From: Fimenecus sp045632525
GTDB lineage: Bacteria > Bacillota > Clostridia > Oscillospirales > Acutalibacteraceae
Length of the DNA stretch: 64,000 bases
Direction of reading: 5' to 3'
NCBI GenBank assembly: GCA_045632525.1
Contig: JAZQWV010000033.1
Span: 20,679-84,678, forward strand
In this document: positions 8,997 through 17,380 of the stretch, in pieces
Layout of the letters: each line of letters opens with the position of its first letter
Numbering within the stretch: position 1 is the first letter of the stretch
The notes under the pieces: generated by a model
Databases searched by the model: none
What the model saw: the letters and a program-made list of their open reading frames with translations, nothing else
What the model was told of the DNA's origin: nothing
Translations under genes and position numbers: made by a program

Positions 8997-10844
8997 TTAT
9001 GCAATCCAAACACCGTTGGATGCGAATTTATATGTTTTGCCACCGATTGTTTTTGTGCCTGTTACCATATAACCATTAGCATCAAGATAGTACCATTTTC
9101 CACCATCTTTTACCCAATTACTGATAACCATTCTGCCGTTTGCATCAAGATAGCACCAACCTTTGCTATCTGCTTTCCATGCATTTGTCAAGCAGTAGCC
9201 GTCAGCACCAACATAGCACCAACCTTTTGAGTCTTTAACCCATTTGTTAGTTACCATTCTACCATCTGCACCAAGGTAACACCAGCCTTTACTATCTGCT
9301 ACCCATTTATCTGTTACACAGTAGCCGTCAGCACCTACATAGCACCAACCCTTTGAGTCCTTAACCCATTTGTTTGTTACCATTCTACCATCTGCACCAA
9401 GGTAACACCAACCTTTGCTATCTGCTACCCATTGATTAGTTACGCAGTAACCATTAGCACCTACATAGCACCAACCCTTTGAGTCTGCAACCCATTTATT
9501 TGTTACCATGTAGCCATCTGCACCAAGATAGCACCATCCTTGGCTGTCTGCTTTCCATTGATTTGTGAGTTTAACGCCATTTTCATAGAATGCCCATTTA
9601 TTACCTTCAAGAACCCAACCCTGAAGTTTTTGTCCTTTTTCAAAAATATCAGAATATACTGTTGAACCGTCTGCAAAAGTTACTTTGCAAGCATAAAGCC
9701 CGTCTTCTGTTGGAATATATTGTGCATCTGTTGCGCCTTCGATTTCTGTGAATTTATGTCCATCTACTTGCGCTTTTACATACACATCATCGCCATCAGC
9801 AATTTTATATGTAGCAATTACATATTGACCATCTTCTGGCACAGTAATTTCACAAGTGCCATCATCTGCAACTTCTTCAATAGCAAAGTTTCCTGACATT
9901 GCATCAACAAATAAAACTAATCCAAAATAATCGCCAGAGAGTTCAAGTGATAATACATATCCTGCTTTAAGTGGCATTTCAAAATAAGCGTAGCCTTCAT
10001 AACTTTCTGCTGAACCCACAAAAACACCTGACCAACCTTTTTCAGCATCATAGCTTGCAGTTTCATCTGCAAAAGCAAATCCTTTAGCGTTTTCATCTGT
10101 AACTTCTACAACTGCTTCTTCTGCCGAACACCATTGATAAATTGCATCTGTGTTGTCATTGAGTTCAACATAAGGCTCGTCAATAGTTGGTTGGTGTGTG
10201 ATTGCGTATGTATACAATATCATATCAGAATAATATTCAACGCCATCAATAGTTACAACGCAAACATAAGCTGAACCGACCTGTAAATTTTTAAGTGTCG
10301 CTTCTGTTTCGCCCTCAATTGCTAAAATATCGTCGTCAGTAATCTCGAACCATTGATATTCACAGTCCATATCCCAAGTTAGTGTAACATAAGGTTCATC
10401 TACTGTTGGCTGATGGTCAATATCAATGTATTTTGTGATTACATAATCATATGAAACATCTGCTTCATAAGCACAAAGTGCTATGTAATATGTTTCACCT
10501 GCCTCAGCTTCAAATTCGCAATAGAAATTGTATGTATCTTCATAAATACTATCATCATCATAAGCAATTTCTTCACCGTCAGCGTCGAAAATGCATACAT
10601 ATGGGTCAACATTCTCATCATCGCCATCATTGTCAGAAGCAATCAAATACCAACCACTTGCTGTTGGTGTAAACTCGACAAATACAGGTTCATCTTCTTC
10701 ATAAATATAAACTGTATTTACTTCGTCAAGATAAATAGTTTCAAATGTATCTGATGTACCAGCTGCAAATGACATAGTCATTGTTGACAAAATCATAACA
10801 AATGTAAGTATGATTGTTAAAGTTCGTTTCATGGTCTTTGTCAT
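8997..10844 (-). CDS. Secreted protein with C-terminal cell-wall-binding repeats
   Basis: A 615-residue exported protein of unknown function. Residues 1-28 form a signal peptide (basic MTKTMKRT, hydrophobic core, then SFAAG). Residues about 30-400 are acidic and Tyr-rich and resemble the pre-peptidase C-terminal-like and Ig-like beta domains of surface proteins; the phrase HQPTxDEPYVxL occurs twice. From about residue 405 there are nine or ten cell-wall-binding repeats of about 20 residues, most of the form DSKGWCYLGADGRMVTNKWV, alternating with a version carrying GYCVTN. The cysteine in GWCY is unusual, since most such repeats have GWYY. The same module ends the protein at 55506-58952. It has its own promoter and terminator and probably binds cell-wall polymer. 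Confidence 0.85.
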   Translation of the reverse strand: MTKTMKRTLTIILTFVMILSTMTMSFAAGTSDTFETIYLDEVNTVYIYEEDEPVFVEFTPTASGWYLIASDNDGDDENVDPYVCIFDADGEEIAYDDDSIYEDTYNFYCEFEAEAGETYYIALCAYEADVSYDYVITKYIDIDHQPTVDEPYVTLTWDMDCEYQWFEITDDDILAIEGETEATLKNLQVGSAYVCVVTIDGVEYYSDMILYTYAITHQPTIDEPYVELNDNTDAIYQWCSAEEAVVEVTDENAKGFAFADETASYDAEKGWSGVFVGSAESYEGYAYFEMPLKAGYVLSLELSGDYFGLVLFVDAMSGNFAIEEVADDGTCEITVPEDGQYVIATYKIADGDDVYVKAQVDGHKFTEIEGATDAQYIPTEDGLYACKVTFADGSTVYSDIFEKGQKLQGWVLEGNKWAFYENGVKLTNQWKADSQGWCYLGADGYMVTNKWVADSKGWCYVGANGYCVTNQWVADSKGWCYLGADGRMVTNKWVKDSKGWCYVGADGYCVTDKWVADSKGWCYLGADGRMVTNKWVKDSKGWCYVGADGYCLTNAWKADSKGWCYLDANGRMVISNWVKDGGKWYYLDANGYMVTGTKTIGGKTYKFASNGVWIA

Positions 10845-10977
10845 AATAATTCTCCTTTTTATTGTTTTAGTTTAATTTATTGCTTAATCTAATGTTTATT
10901 ATTTTTCAATGTGCTTTAGCACTTAGTGTAAACCACTTCCGCATCACCCACCAACAATAGAAATTCAGTATATGTTA

Positions 10978-11006
10978 ATTTTAACACGCATACTAAAATT
11001 CGTCAA
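10978..11006 (-). promoter_or_regulatory. Sigma-A promoter of the secreted repeat protein
   Basis: On the minus strand TTGACG (11001-11006) is followed by a 17-base spacer and TAAAAT (10978-10983). The predicted transcript has a leader of about 125 bases before the start at 10844. Confidence 0.75.
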
Positions 11007-11113
11007 CGAACCTCGTTGTTTTTTTACAGGTAATGTTGTATAAAGATTTTAAATTGCCTTTGTGAAAAAACACAAAAATTGTTTGGCTTCACTCTTTAGA
11101 ACTTAAAAAGAGT

Positions 11114-11130
11114 TCGACAAATTTAAATTT
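11114..11130. repeat. Short dispersed repeat TCGACAAATTTAAATTT
   Basis: Second copy of the repeat at 8931-8946, in the same orientation and again next to the terminator of a minus-strand gene. The pair flanks the secreted repeat-protein gene as imperfect direct repeats. Confidence 0.4.
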
Positions 11131-11134
11131 GCAT

Positions 11135-11165
11135 AAAAAAAAGGTGAGAACCAACTCTCACCTTT
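11135..11165 (-). terminator. Intrinsic terminator of the alpha/beta hydrolase gene
   Basis: On the minus strand AAAGGTGAGA / TCTCACCTTT forms a 10 bp stem with a 6-base loop and is followed by a run of eight T. Confidence 0.9.
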
Positions 11166-11170
11166 CATTC

Positions 11171-12313
11171 TTATTCAATTATTTCTTCAACGGTTTCTGC
11201 CATGATTTCTTCAACGATTTCTTTTGTTTTTTCTTCTATTGAATCTTCAGTTGATGGGATAATCTCTTCAACTTGTTCTAGGATTTCTTCAACCTTTTTC
11301 TCGTTGATTTCTGCCAAAATTTCAGGGTCGGGCAACTCATCAATAGCGGGCACAACTGGTGCTGTTACTTCTTTTTGAAGTTCAACCTTTTCGTTGAGCC
11401 AGTTTATAATGTCTTCATAAACTTCTTGACGATTTGTTTCGTTGAGAATTTCGTGACGAGCGTCTTCATAAAGTTTCATTGTGACATTTTTATGCCCTGT
11501 CTTTTTGAGTTTCTTATAAACCTCTTCAACGCCCTTGCCATAGTCACCTATTGGGTCTTTTGAGCCCGAAAGCATTAAAATGTGCATACTAAGTGGTACA
11601 GAGTTAAACCAACGGCGAGATGAAACCTGTTTTAAGAGAGTAAACAACGCTCTCATACCGCTGACAGTGTATTTATATCCGCAAAGGTCGTCTGCAATAA
11701 ACTTGTCCACTTCTTCTTCGTCGCGAGATACCCAATCACAATGTGTTCTTTTTGGTGTTTTTCTGTTATAGCCACCAAAAGCGATAGTATCAATCAGTTC
11801 TGAACGGTGCATTGGTCCATTCTGCTTAATATATGTATTTGCAAGTTGAATGCCGATTCCAACTGCAGAATTTTCGCCACTTGTACCTGTATAAATTACA
11901 CCATCAAGCAAATAACCATATTTTGCTGTGTATTTTCTCGCAATCAAAGAGCCCATTCCGTGTCCCAACATAAAGAATGGTAAGTCAGGATATTCAGTCT
12001 TGATTATATCTGTCAAAGTTTTCAAGTCTTCAACAAAATGCTCTTCACCGTCAGTCTCACCGAAGAAACCGAGCATATCACGGTCAGTTATTGATGAGCC
12101 GTGGCCAATATGGTCACTGACAAAAACTGCATAACCCTCTTTGCAAAGTTCAAGAGCAAATCGAGCATAACGATTTGAATATTCAGCCATACCGTGAGAA
12201 ATCTGCACAACTCCCTTAATTGAACCATAGTCAATTGGTGCTGCACTTTGAGCATATATATCACATAATCCCGAATGCGACGGAAAACTATATTCCTTTG
12301 TTAAGAATTCCAA
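11171..12313 (-). CDS. Alpha/beta hydrolase (monoacylglycerol lipase-like) with altered nucleophile and acidic tail
   Basis: A 380-residue cytoplasmic protein of the serine aminopeptidase S33/monoacylglycerol lipase-like group. The fold is clear: GVVQISHGMAEYSNRYARFA (oxyanion region), SDHIGHGSS, a nucleophile-elbow region FFMLGHGMGSLIARKY near residue 118, acid residue in SGSKDPIGD and catalytic His in DARHEILNE. In active relatives the elbow reads GHSMGS; here the serine codon is GGA (Gly), so the nucleophile appears lost. Residues about 315-380 are a Glu/Ile/Val-rich tail predicted to be helical and coiled. The start is a TTG with AGGTG five to six bases upstream; no in-frame ATG occurs before the fold begins. 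Hydrolase activity is doubtful. Confidence 0.8.
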   Translation of the reverse strand: MEFLTKEYSFPSHSGLCDIYAQSAAPIDYGSIKGVVQISHGMAEYSNRYARFALELCKEGYAVFVSDHIGHGSSITDRDMLGFFGETDGEEHFVEDLKTLTDIIKTEYPDLPFFMLGHGMGSLIARKYTAKYGYLLDGVIYTGTSGENSAVGIGIQLANTYIKQNGPMHRSELIDTIAFGGYNRKTPKRTHCDWVSRDEEEVDKFIADDLCGYKYTVSGMRALFTLLKQVSSRRWFNSVPLSMHILMLSGSKDPIGDYGKGVEEVYKKLKKTGHKNVTMKLYEDARHEILNETNRQEVYEDIINWLNEKVELQKEVTAPVVPAIDELPDPEILAEINEKKVEEILEQVEEIIPSTEDSIEEKTKEIVEEIMAETVEEIIE

Positions 12314-12340
12314 AAAATCACCTACAAAATTTGATAATAT

Positions 12341-12369
12341 ATTTTATCATATATCAAACAAAAAATCAA
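12341..12369 (-). promoter_or_regulatory. Promoter of the alpha/beta hydrolase gene
   Basis: On the minus strand TTGATT (12364-12369), a 17-base spacer and TAAAAT (12341-12346). It is back-to-back with the tRNA-Ala promoter; the two -35 boxes are four bases apart. Confidence 0.7.
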
Positions 12370-12373
12370 ATTG

Positions 12374-12402
12374 TTGAAAACAGACACAATTTATGCTAGA
12401 AT
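12374..12402 (+). promoter_or_regulatory. Promoter of tRNA-Ala
   Basis: TTGAAA (12374-12379), 17-base spacer, TAGAAT (12397-12402), ending 10 bases before the mature tRNA 5' end. This suggests very short 5' trailer processing. Confidence 0.8.
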
Positions 12403-12412
12403 TTAAGTGTTC

Positions 12413-12488
12413 GGGGGCGTAGCTCAGCTGGGAGAGCGTTTGACTGGCAGTCAAAAGGTCATGGGTTCGAACCCCACCGTCTCCACCA
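12413..12488 (+). tRNA. tRNA-Ala (anticodon GGC)
   Basis: The cloverleaf is complete: acceptor GGGGGCG pairs with CGTCTCC, including the G3:U70 pair that identifies alanine tRNAs. The D arm is AGCTCAGCTGGGAGAGCG, the anticodon stem TTTGA/TCAAA has loop CTGGCAG (anticodon GGC), and the T loop is TTCGAAC. CCA is encoded (12486-12488). It is transcribed alone on the plus strand between minus-strand genes, with its own promoter and terminator. Confidence 0.97.
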
Positions 12489-12490
12489 AC

Positions 12491-12525
12491 AAAAAAGGAA
12501 TTCTCAAATGAGAATTCCTTTTTTA
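12491..12525. terminator. Bidirectional terminator between tRNA-Ala and valS
   Basis: The stem AAAAAAGGAATTCTC / GAGAATTCCTTTTTT with loop AAAT has T runs on both strands. It can end both the tRNA-Ala transcript and the long minus-strand transcript that finishes with valS. Confidence 0.92.
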
Positions 12526-12529
12526 TTGT

Positions 12530-15232
12530 TTATTTGTTCTGAATTTTAGCAATGCTTTCTTCCAACATATTGAGTTTTTCGTTATATTTTGCAAGCTTTT
12601 CGCGTTGCTCGTTAACGAGTGCTTCAGGTGCTTTTGCAACGAATTTTTCGTTGTTGAGTTTGCCTGAAACAAATGCGATTTCTTTAAGCACACCTGCTTT
12701 TTCTTTTTCGAGTCGCTGGAGTTCTGCCTTGAAGTCAACGAGTTCGTCAAGTGGAATAAAGAGTCTTGCATCTTCTGTGATGATAGCAACTGCTTCATCG
12801 TTTTCATAGCCCTTAACGATTTCAACATCACTTGCAGATGCAAGTCTTACGAAGAAATTAGCACCTTCAGAGAATGTGTTTTCATAAGCTGTTTCAATGA
12901 AAATCTTTGCTTTCTTTGATGGTGGAACATTCATTTCTGCACGACGGTTACGAACTGCCTTGATAGCAGTCATAACTCTTTCCATTTCAGCTTCGTCAGC
13001 TTTGAATGAAAGCTCGTCAGTAAATACAGGCCATTCAGAAATCATAATTGAATCACCATCGTGTGGTAATGTCTGCCAGATTTCTTCTGTGATGAACGGC
13101 ATAAATGGATGTAAGAGTTTAAGAGTATTTGACATTACATAAACGAGAACTGCTTTAACAGTTGCTTTTGCAGTTGCACACTCACCGTTAAGACGAATTT
13201 TTGCGATTTCGATGTACCAGTCGCAGAATATATCCCAAATGAAGTCATAGAGTTTCTGAACTGCAAGACCGAGTTCAAACTTTTCAAGTGATTCTGTAAC
13301 ATCTTTTACAAGGTCATTGTATTTAGACAAAATCCATTTATCTTCAATAGCAAGGTTCTTTGGAACATAAGGTGCATATTCGTTTTCATCAAGGTTCATA
13401 AGGATGAAACGAGCAGCATTCCAAATCTTGTTAGCAAAGTTACGGCTTGCTTCAACTTTTTCGTCAGAGAAACGCATATCGTTTCCTGGACTGTTACCTG
13501 TTGCAAGAGTAAATCGAAGTGCGTCTGCACCATACTGGTCGATAATTTCAAGTGGGTCGATACCGTTGCCAAGAGATTTTGACATCTTTCTACCCTGAGC
13601 GTCACGAACAAGACCATGAATAAGAACTGTATCAAATGGAACTTGTCCTGTATATTCAAGTGCAGAGAAAATCATACGAGATACCCAGAAACCGATAATA
13701 TCGTAACCTGTTACGAGTGTGTTTGTTGGGTAGTAATGTTTTAAATCCTCTGTCTGCTCAGGCCAACCAAGTGTTGAGAATGGCCAGAGTGCTGATGAGA
13801 ACCAAGTATCAAGTGTGTCTTCGTCCTGACGAATATTTTTACTGTTACATTTTGGACAAGTTGAAACGCCATCCTTTGTAACAACCATTTCGCCACAATC
13901 ATCACAGTACCAAGCAGGAATTCTGTGACCCCACCATAACTGACGAGAAATACACCAGTCACGAGTGCCGTTCATCCAGTTAAGATAGTTCTTTGTGAAT
14001 CTTTCAGGAATGAACTTTGTTTCGCCTTTTTCAACTGCTTCAATAGCAGGCTTTGCAAGAGGAACCATACGAACAAACCACTGTTTTGAAACCATTGGTT
14101 CAATTGTGTTGTGACAACGATAGCAAGTACCAACTTCGTGTTTGCGAGGTTCTGTTTCTTTGAGATAACCACCTGCTTTAAGGTCCTCAAGGATTGCTTT
14201 TCTTGCTTCCATTGTTGTCATGCCTGCATATTTGCCACAGTCAAGAACTTCTGGTTCATTTTCAGTTGCGCGACCACTTGCGATAAGTTCGTCTGCAATT
14301 TTCTTGTCTTCTGCACCTGTTAAGTGACCGTCATAAGTGAATGTTCGAACAATTGGAAGATTATGTCTTTGACCTACTTCAAAGTCGTTAGGGTCATGAG
14401 CAGGAGTAATTTTAACAACACCTGTACCCTTTGTCATATCAGCGTGTTCGTCACAAACAATTGGGATTTCTTTATTAAGAAGTGGCAAGATTACATGGCA
14501 ACCATGAAGGTGCTTATATCTTTCGTCGTCAACATTGATAGCAACGGCAGTATCACCAAGCATTGTTTCAGGACGAGTTGTTGCAAGTTCAAGTTGCTCG
14601 CCTGTTTCTTTAACTGTATAAAGAAGGTGCCAGAAGAAACCATCTTGCTCTTCATATTCAACTTCTGCGTCAGAAATTGATGTGTTACAGCAAGGGCACC
14701 AGTTAACCATACGGTTACCACGATAGATTAAATCTTTATCATAAAGACGAACGAAAACTTCGTTAACTGCTTTACTGCAACCTTCGTCAAGAGTAAATCG
14801 TTCTCTATCCCAGTCACAAGATGAGCCGAGCTTCTTTAACTGTTCAATAATTCTGCCACCATATTGTTTTTTCCAATCCCATGCTCTTTCAAGGAATCCA
14901 TCACGACCTAAATCGTCTTTTGTGATGCCTTCTTTACGCATTGTTTCAACAATTTTTGCTTCGGTTGCGATAGATGCGTGGTCAGTACCAGGAAGCCAGA
15001 GTGTGTCATAACCTGCCATTCTGTGATAACGGATAAGAATATCCTGTAAAGTGTTATCAAGAGCGTGACCCATATGAAGCTGACCTGTAATGTTTGGTGG
15101 TGGAATTACAATAGTGTAAGTCTTTTTACCTTCTTCACGCTTTGCGTGGAAATACTTGTTGTTGAGCCAATCTTTATAGATTCGGTCTTCAACATTCTTC
15201 GGATTATACTGTTTTTCAAGTTCCTTAGACAT
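12530..15232 (-). CDS. valS: Valyl-tRNA synthetase
   Basis: ValS, a class I aminoacyl-tRNA synthetase that charges tRNA-Val and edits threonine. It has 900 residues, a usual length for Firmicutes. The HIGH motif appears as HMGH at 53-56 within PPPNITGQLHMGHALD, and the KMSKS motif in GRKMSKSLGNG near residue 550. A CP1 editing domain, an anticodon-binding domain and a C-terminal coiled coil (about 840-900) follow the family plan. It is the last gene of the minus-strand run that begins with the polysaccharide cluster. A ribosome binding site (AAAGGAG) lies in the 18-base gap before the start. No T-box leader is present directly upstream. Confidence 0.98.
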   Translation of the reverse strand: MSKELEKQYNPKNVEDRIYKDWLNNKYFHAKREEGKKTYTIVIPPPNITGQLHMGHALDNTLQDILIRYHRMAGYDTLWLPGTDHASIATEAKIVETMRKEGITKDDLGRDGFLERAWDWKKQYGGRIIEQLKKLGSSCDWDRERFTLDEGCSKAVNEVFVRLYDKDLIYRGNRMVNWCPCCNTSISDAEVEYEEQDGFFWHLLYTVKETGEQLELATTRPETMLGDTAVAINVDDERYKHLHGCHVILPLLNKEIPIVCDEHADMTKGTGVVKITPAHDPNDFEVGQRHNLPIVRTFTYDGHLTGAEDKKIADELIASGRATENEPEVLDCGKYAGMTTMEARKAILEDLKAGGYLKETEPRKHEVGTCYRCHNTIEPMVSKQWFVRMVPLAKPAIEAVEKGETKFIPERFTKNYLNWMNGTRDWCISRQLWWGHRIPAWYCDDCGEMVVTKDGVSTCPKCNSKNIRQDEDTLDTWFSSALWPFSTLGWPEQTEDLKHYYPTNTLVTGYDIIGFWVSRMIFSALEYTGQVPFDTVLIHGLVRDAQGRKMSKSLGNGIDPLEIIDQYGADALRFTLATGNSPGNDMRFSDEKVEASRNFANKIWNAARFILMNLDENEYAPYVPKNLAIEDKWILSKYNDLVKDVTESLEKFELGLAVQKLYDFIWDIFCDWYIEIAKIRLNGECATAKATVKAVLVYVMSNTLKLLHPFMPFITEEIWQTLPHDGDSIMISEWPVFTDELSFKADEAEMERVMTAIKAVRNRRAEMNVPPSKKAKIFIETAYENTFSEGANFFVRLASASDVEIVKGYENDEAVAIITEDARLFIPLDELVDFKAELQRLEKEKAGVLKEIAFVSGKLNNEKFVAKAPEALVNEQREKLAKYNEKLNMLEESIAKIQNK

Positions 15233-15250
15233 TATATATTCTCCTTTAGA

Positions 15251-16114
15251 TTATTTGCTATCTTCTTTATTTATCTCATCTGTAGATACATTCACTGATG
15301 ATTGAACATAAGGTGATGTTTCTACAGGATTGTTTCTTTGTTGATTACCGTATGGCATTTGCGCATACGGATTATAATACTGTGGTGGAATATTTGTATT
15401 ATATGGATAAGATTTTCTCTTTTTCTTTGAAGGTTTAATAATTGCAACAACAATAGCAATTATACCCGCTGACAATACACAGACAACCACCGCAGCAATT
15501 ATCTTTTCTTCTATTTCGACCTTTGCAACATTTTCTGCATTGATTGATATGCCCTTTAAGAACAATTCAGCCATTTCATTTCTGTAAAGAAGCAAATCAT
15601 CAGCTTTAGAAACTTCGAAATCCATTGTTATACAAACTCTGTCAGTAACAACAATTACCTCTGAATAAAGATGGTCTTCAACCACTCTTTTTCCATTTTC
15701 ATCGGCACCTATATATGTATAAAAAACATCGTATGCTACCGCGTCGTAACCGCCGAAGGTTGTATAATACATTGTTTTTGATTTTATTTCAGCAGAATAT
15801 TCATTATATTCCACAAGATAATCAAGAGTTTCTTCATCGTAATAAGTTTCGAGCTTATCGTTCCAACAAGCTGTAGCATAAATATTAACTGTGTTATCAG
15901 TATAATATTCTTCGCCATCTTCAGCTAGTTTATATTCGCTATAATACACATCAACAACAGAGTCGTCTTCCATACTCCAATTGTCTTCGTCAAAATTTTG
16001 GGGACATTCAATGGTAATGTAATCATTTGAAAATCCAAATACATTCAAAGAAAGCAAGGACATCAACATTAAAGCCACCATTGTCAATGATAAAAATCTA
16101 ACTGTCTTTTTCAT
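15251..16114 (-). CDS. Signal-peptide membrane protein, function unknown
   Basis: A predicted 287-residue exported protein that I do not recognise. It has an N-terminal signal sequence (MKKTVRFLSLTMVALMLMSL). An extracytoplasmic part of about 185 residues is rich in Tyr, Asp and Glu. One transmembrane helix (about 205-228, IIAAVVVCVLSAGIIAIVVA) is followed by a basic KPSKKKRK stop-transfer and a cytoplasmic tail rich in Pro, Tyr, Asn and Gln. The extracellular part has the look of a PsbP/LpqN-like lipid- or ligand-binding fold, but that is only an impression. The ATG at 16114 is chosen because AGGAGG lies nine bases upstream; the frame is open from 16123. It overlaps the end of the comF-like gene. 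Confidence 0.75.
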   Translation of the reverse strand: MKKTVRFLSLTMVALMLMSLLSLNVFGFSNDYITIECPQNFDEDNWSMEDDSVVDVYYSEYKLAEDGEEYYTDNTVNIYATACWNDKLETYYDEETLDYLVEYNEYSAEIKSKTMYYTTFGGYDAVAYDVFYTYIGADENGKRVVEDHLYSEVIVVTDRVCITMDFEVSKADDLLLYRNEMAELFLKGISINAENVAKVEIEEKIIAAVVVCVLSAGIIAIVVAIIKPSKKKRKSYPYNTNIPPQYYNPYAQMPYGNQQRNNPVETSPYVQSSVNVSTDEINKEDSK

Positions 16115-16820
16115 TATCAACATCCTCCTTTTTACCCGTCAAAGCAACAGTTACACAATAAACTTTTTCAGCACCTCTGATTTTCAAAATCTTAGCACAC
16201 TCGTTAAGAGTTGCACCCGTTGTTTTAATGTCATCAACTAACAGAATAGTCTTTCCTTTAACATCTGCCTTTTCTCGCACATCATAGACACCGAGCACAT
16301 TGCCTTTGCGCCTGTGTTGTGAAGATTCGTGTTGAATATCATTATCAAAAATCTTTTCAAGAACATTGTTTACGGGCAATAACAACAATTTTGAAAGCAC
16401 CGTTGCAAGCAATTCACTTTGATTATAATCTCTGTGACGCCGTTGAAAAGATGATATGGGCACAAAAGTTATATAATCAAAACCTATATCACAAAAGTCC
16501 TTTTCAACCTGTTTTGCCATATCTTTTGCAAAATGATATGCCATAAAATCTCTGCCGCCGAATTTAAATCTGGCAATACCATCAGCAATGCCATCTTCAT
16601 AATAAAACGGTGATGTAATTCCGTCATATCTCATTTTGTGTTTGTTACACTTGCACCTATCTTTACCTGCACCACAATATTTACAACGCTCACCTTTTAT
16701 TCGAGGCAAATTATCTCTACAATTCTCACAAAGGGTTTCACCTTTATTCACCAGCTTGCCACAATAAGTACATTTATTGGTGAAAAGCAACCACAGAATT
16801 GCATCTTTGATTTTACTCAT
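16098..16820 (-). CDS. ComF family protein (phosphoribosyltransferase-like)
   Basis: A 240-residue ComF-type protein. The N-terminus has a zinc-finger with three CxxC pairs (CTYCGK, CENC, CKYC), and the C-terminus has the PRTase fold with the PRPP-type loop ILLVDDIKTTGATLNEC near residue 190. ComF proteins act in DNA uptake in naturally competent bacteria, but homologues are widespread and their role is often unknown. No other competence gene is present nearby. Its start overlaps the stop of the DUF4364 gene by one base, so the two are coupled. Confidence 0.85.
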   Translation of the reverse strand: MSKIKDAILWLLFTNKCTYCGKLVNKGETLCENCRDNLPRIKGERCKYCGAGKDRCKCNKHKMRYDGITSPFYYEDGIADGIARFKFGGRDFMAYHFAKDMAKQVEKDFCDIGFDYITFVPISSFQRRHRDYNQSELLATVLSKLLLLPVNNVLEKIFDNDIQHESSQHRRKGNVLGVYDVREKADVKGKTILLVDDIKTTGATLNECAKILKIRGAEKVYCVTVALTGKKEDVDNEKDS

Positions 16821-17374
16821 TATACTGTGAGAGATGTAATAATTGATGAATAGACTTTAACAGGGTCATCAATGAAATTCTTCTTGACTGTTTCAAGTTG
16901 AAGACTATCAACAACATAGATTGAGAGCTTCATCAGTTCTGTTCCCCTGTCAAAGAGAGTAAATGTGATTGTGTATCCACCATCATCATGCTTCTCTACT
17001 TCGATTTTGTTTTCACGCTCGATTTTTGCGCGAGTAACCAATCTGATTGCAGAGTTGATTGCTTTTTCACGAACAGTTTTTGGCAAAGATGTCTGCAAAA
17101 GTTCTGCTGCTTCTCTACCCTTTTCTGTTACTGACAAAACTTCTTCGTCATCTAAAATGTCCGCTGTAATATTGCCTGTTTTTAAAAGTTCTTCAATTGC
17201 CTGTCCAACTTCGAAATAGTTTGCAAGTCCATCTTCTTGCATTGCTTCGTTGAGCATCTGTCTTGTCATTGGTGCATCAACACTCTTTAACAAATAACAA
17301 ATGAGCAAACGAATATCATCACGGTTGCGAAGTCCGCCTAATTCAATTCCTGCATCGAATGCATCATATTGCAT
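16820..17374 (-). CDS. DUF4364 family protein, winged-helix-like
   Basis: A 184-residue cytoplasmic protein matching my memory of DUF4364, a family found mainly in Clostridia. The N-terminal part (LRNRDDIRLLICYLLKSVDAP...ALEELLKTGNI type pattern, about 15-85) looks like a winged helix-turn-helix. The C-terminal part is a beta-rich domain with HDDGGYTITFTLFDRG. Its function is not established; DNA binding is an inference. It is placed between a HAD phosphatase and comF, with a gap of six bases and an overlap of one base. Confidence 0.75.
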   Translation of the reverse strand: MQYDAFDAGIELGGLRNRDDIRLLICYLLKSVDAPMTRQMLNEAMQEDGLANYFEVGQAIEELLKTGNITADILDDEEVLSVTEKGREAAELLQTSLPKTVREKAINSAIRLVTRAKIERENKIEVEKHDDGGYTITFTLFDRGTELMKLSIYVVDSLQLETVKKNFIDDPVKVYSSIITSLTV

Positions 17375-17380
17375 AATTTT

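Larger units (their letters stand above)
10845..11170. other. Intergenic region (326 bp) between two minus-strand genes
   Basis: No gene is supported here. From right to left it holds the terminator of the hydrolase gene (11135-11165), a dispersed repeat copy (11114-11130), an AT-rich stretch, the promoter at 10978-11006 and a leader of about 125 bases. The leader contains the small hairpin GTGC-TTTA-GCAC at 10911-10922 and a G-rich patch near 10925-10955. I could not match the leader to a known riboswitch class. Confidence 0.6.

Noticed and set aside
9200..9560. Regularly spaced similar DNA units resembling a CRISPR array
   Set aside because: They are codons of the cell-wall-binding repeats in an open frame; unit length (about 60 bases) and the absence of unrelated spacers exclude CRISPR.
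16098..16820. Competence locus
   Set aside because: Only one ComF-type gene is present, without comE, comG or dprA; ComF homologues are common outside competence.
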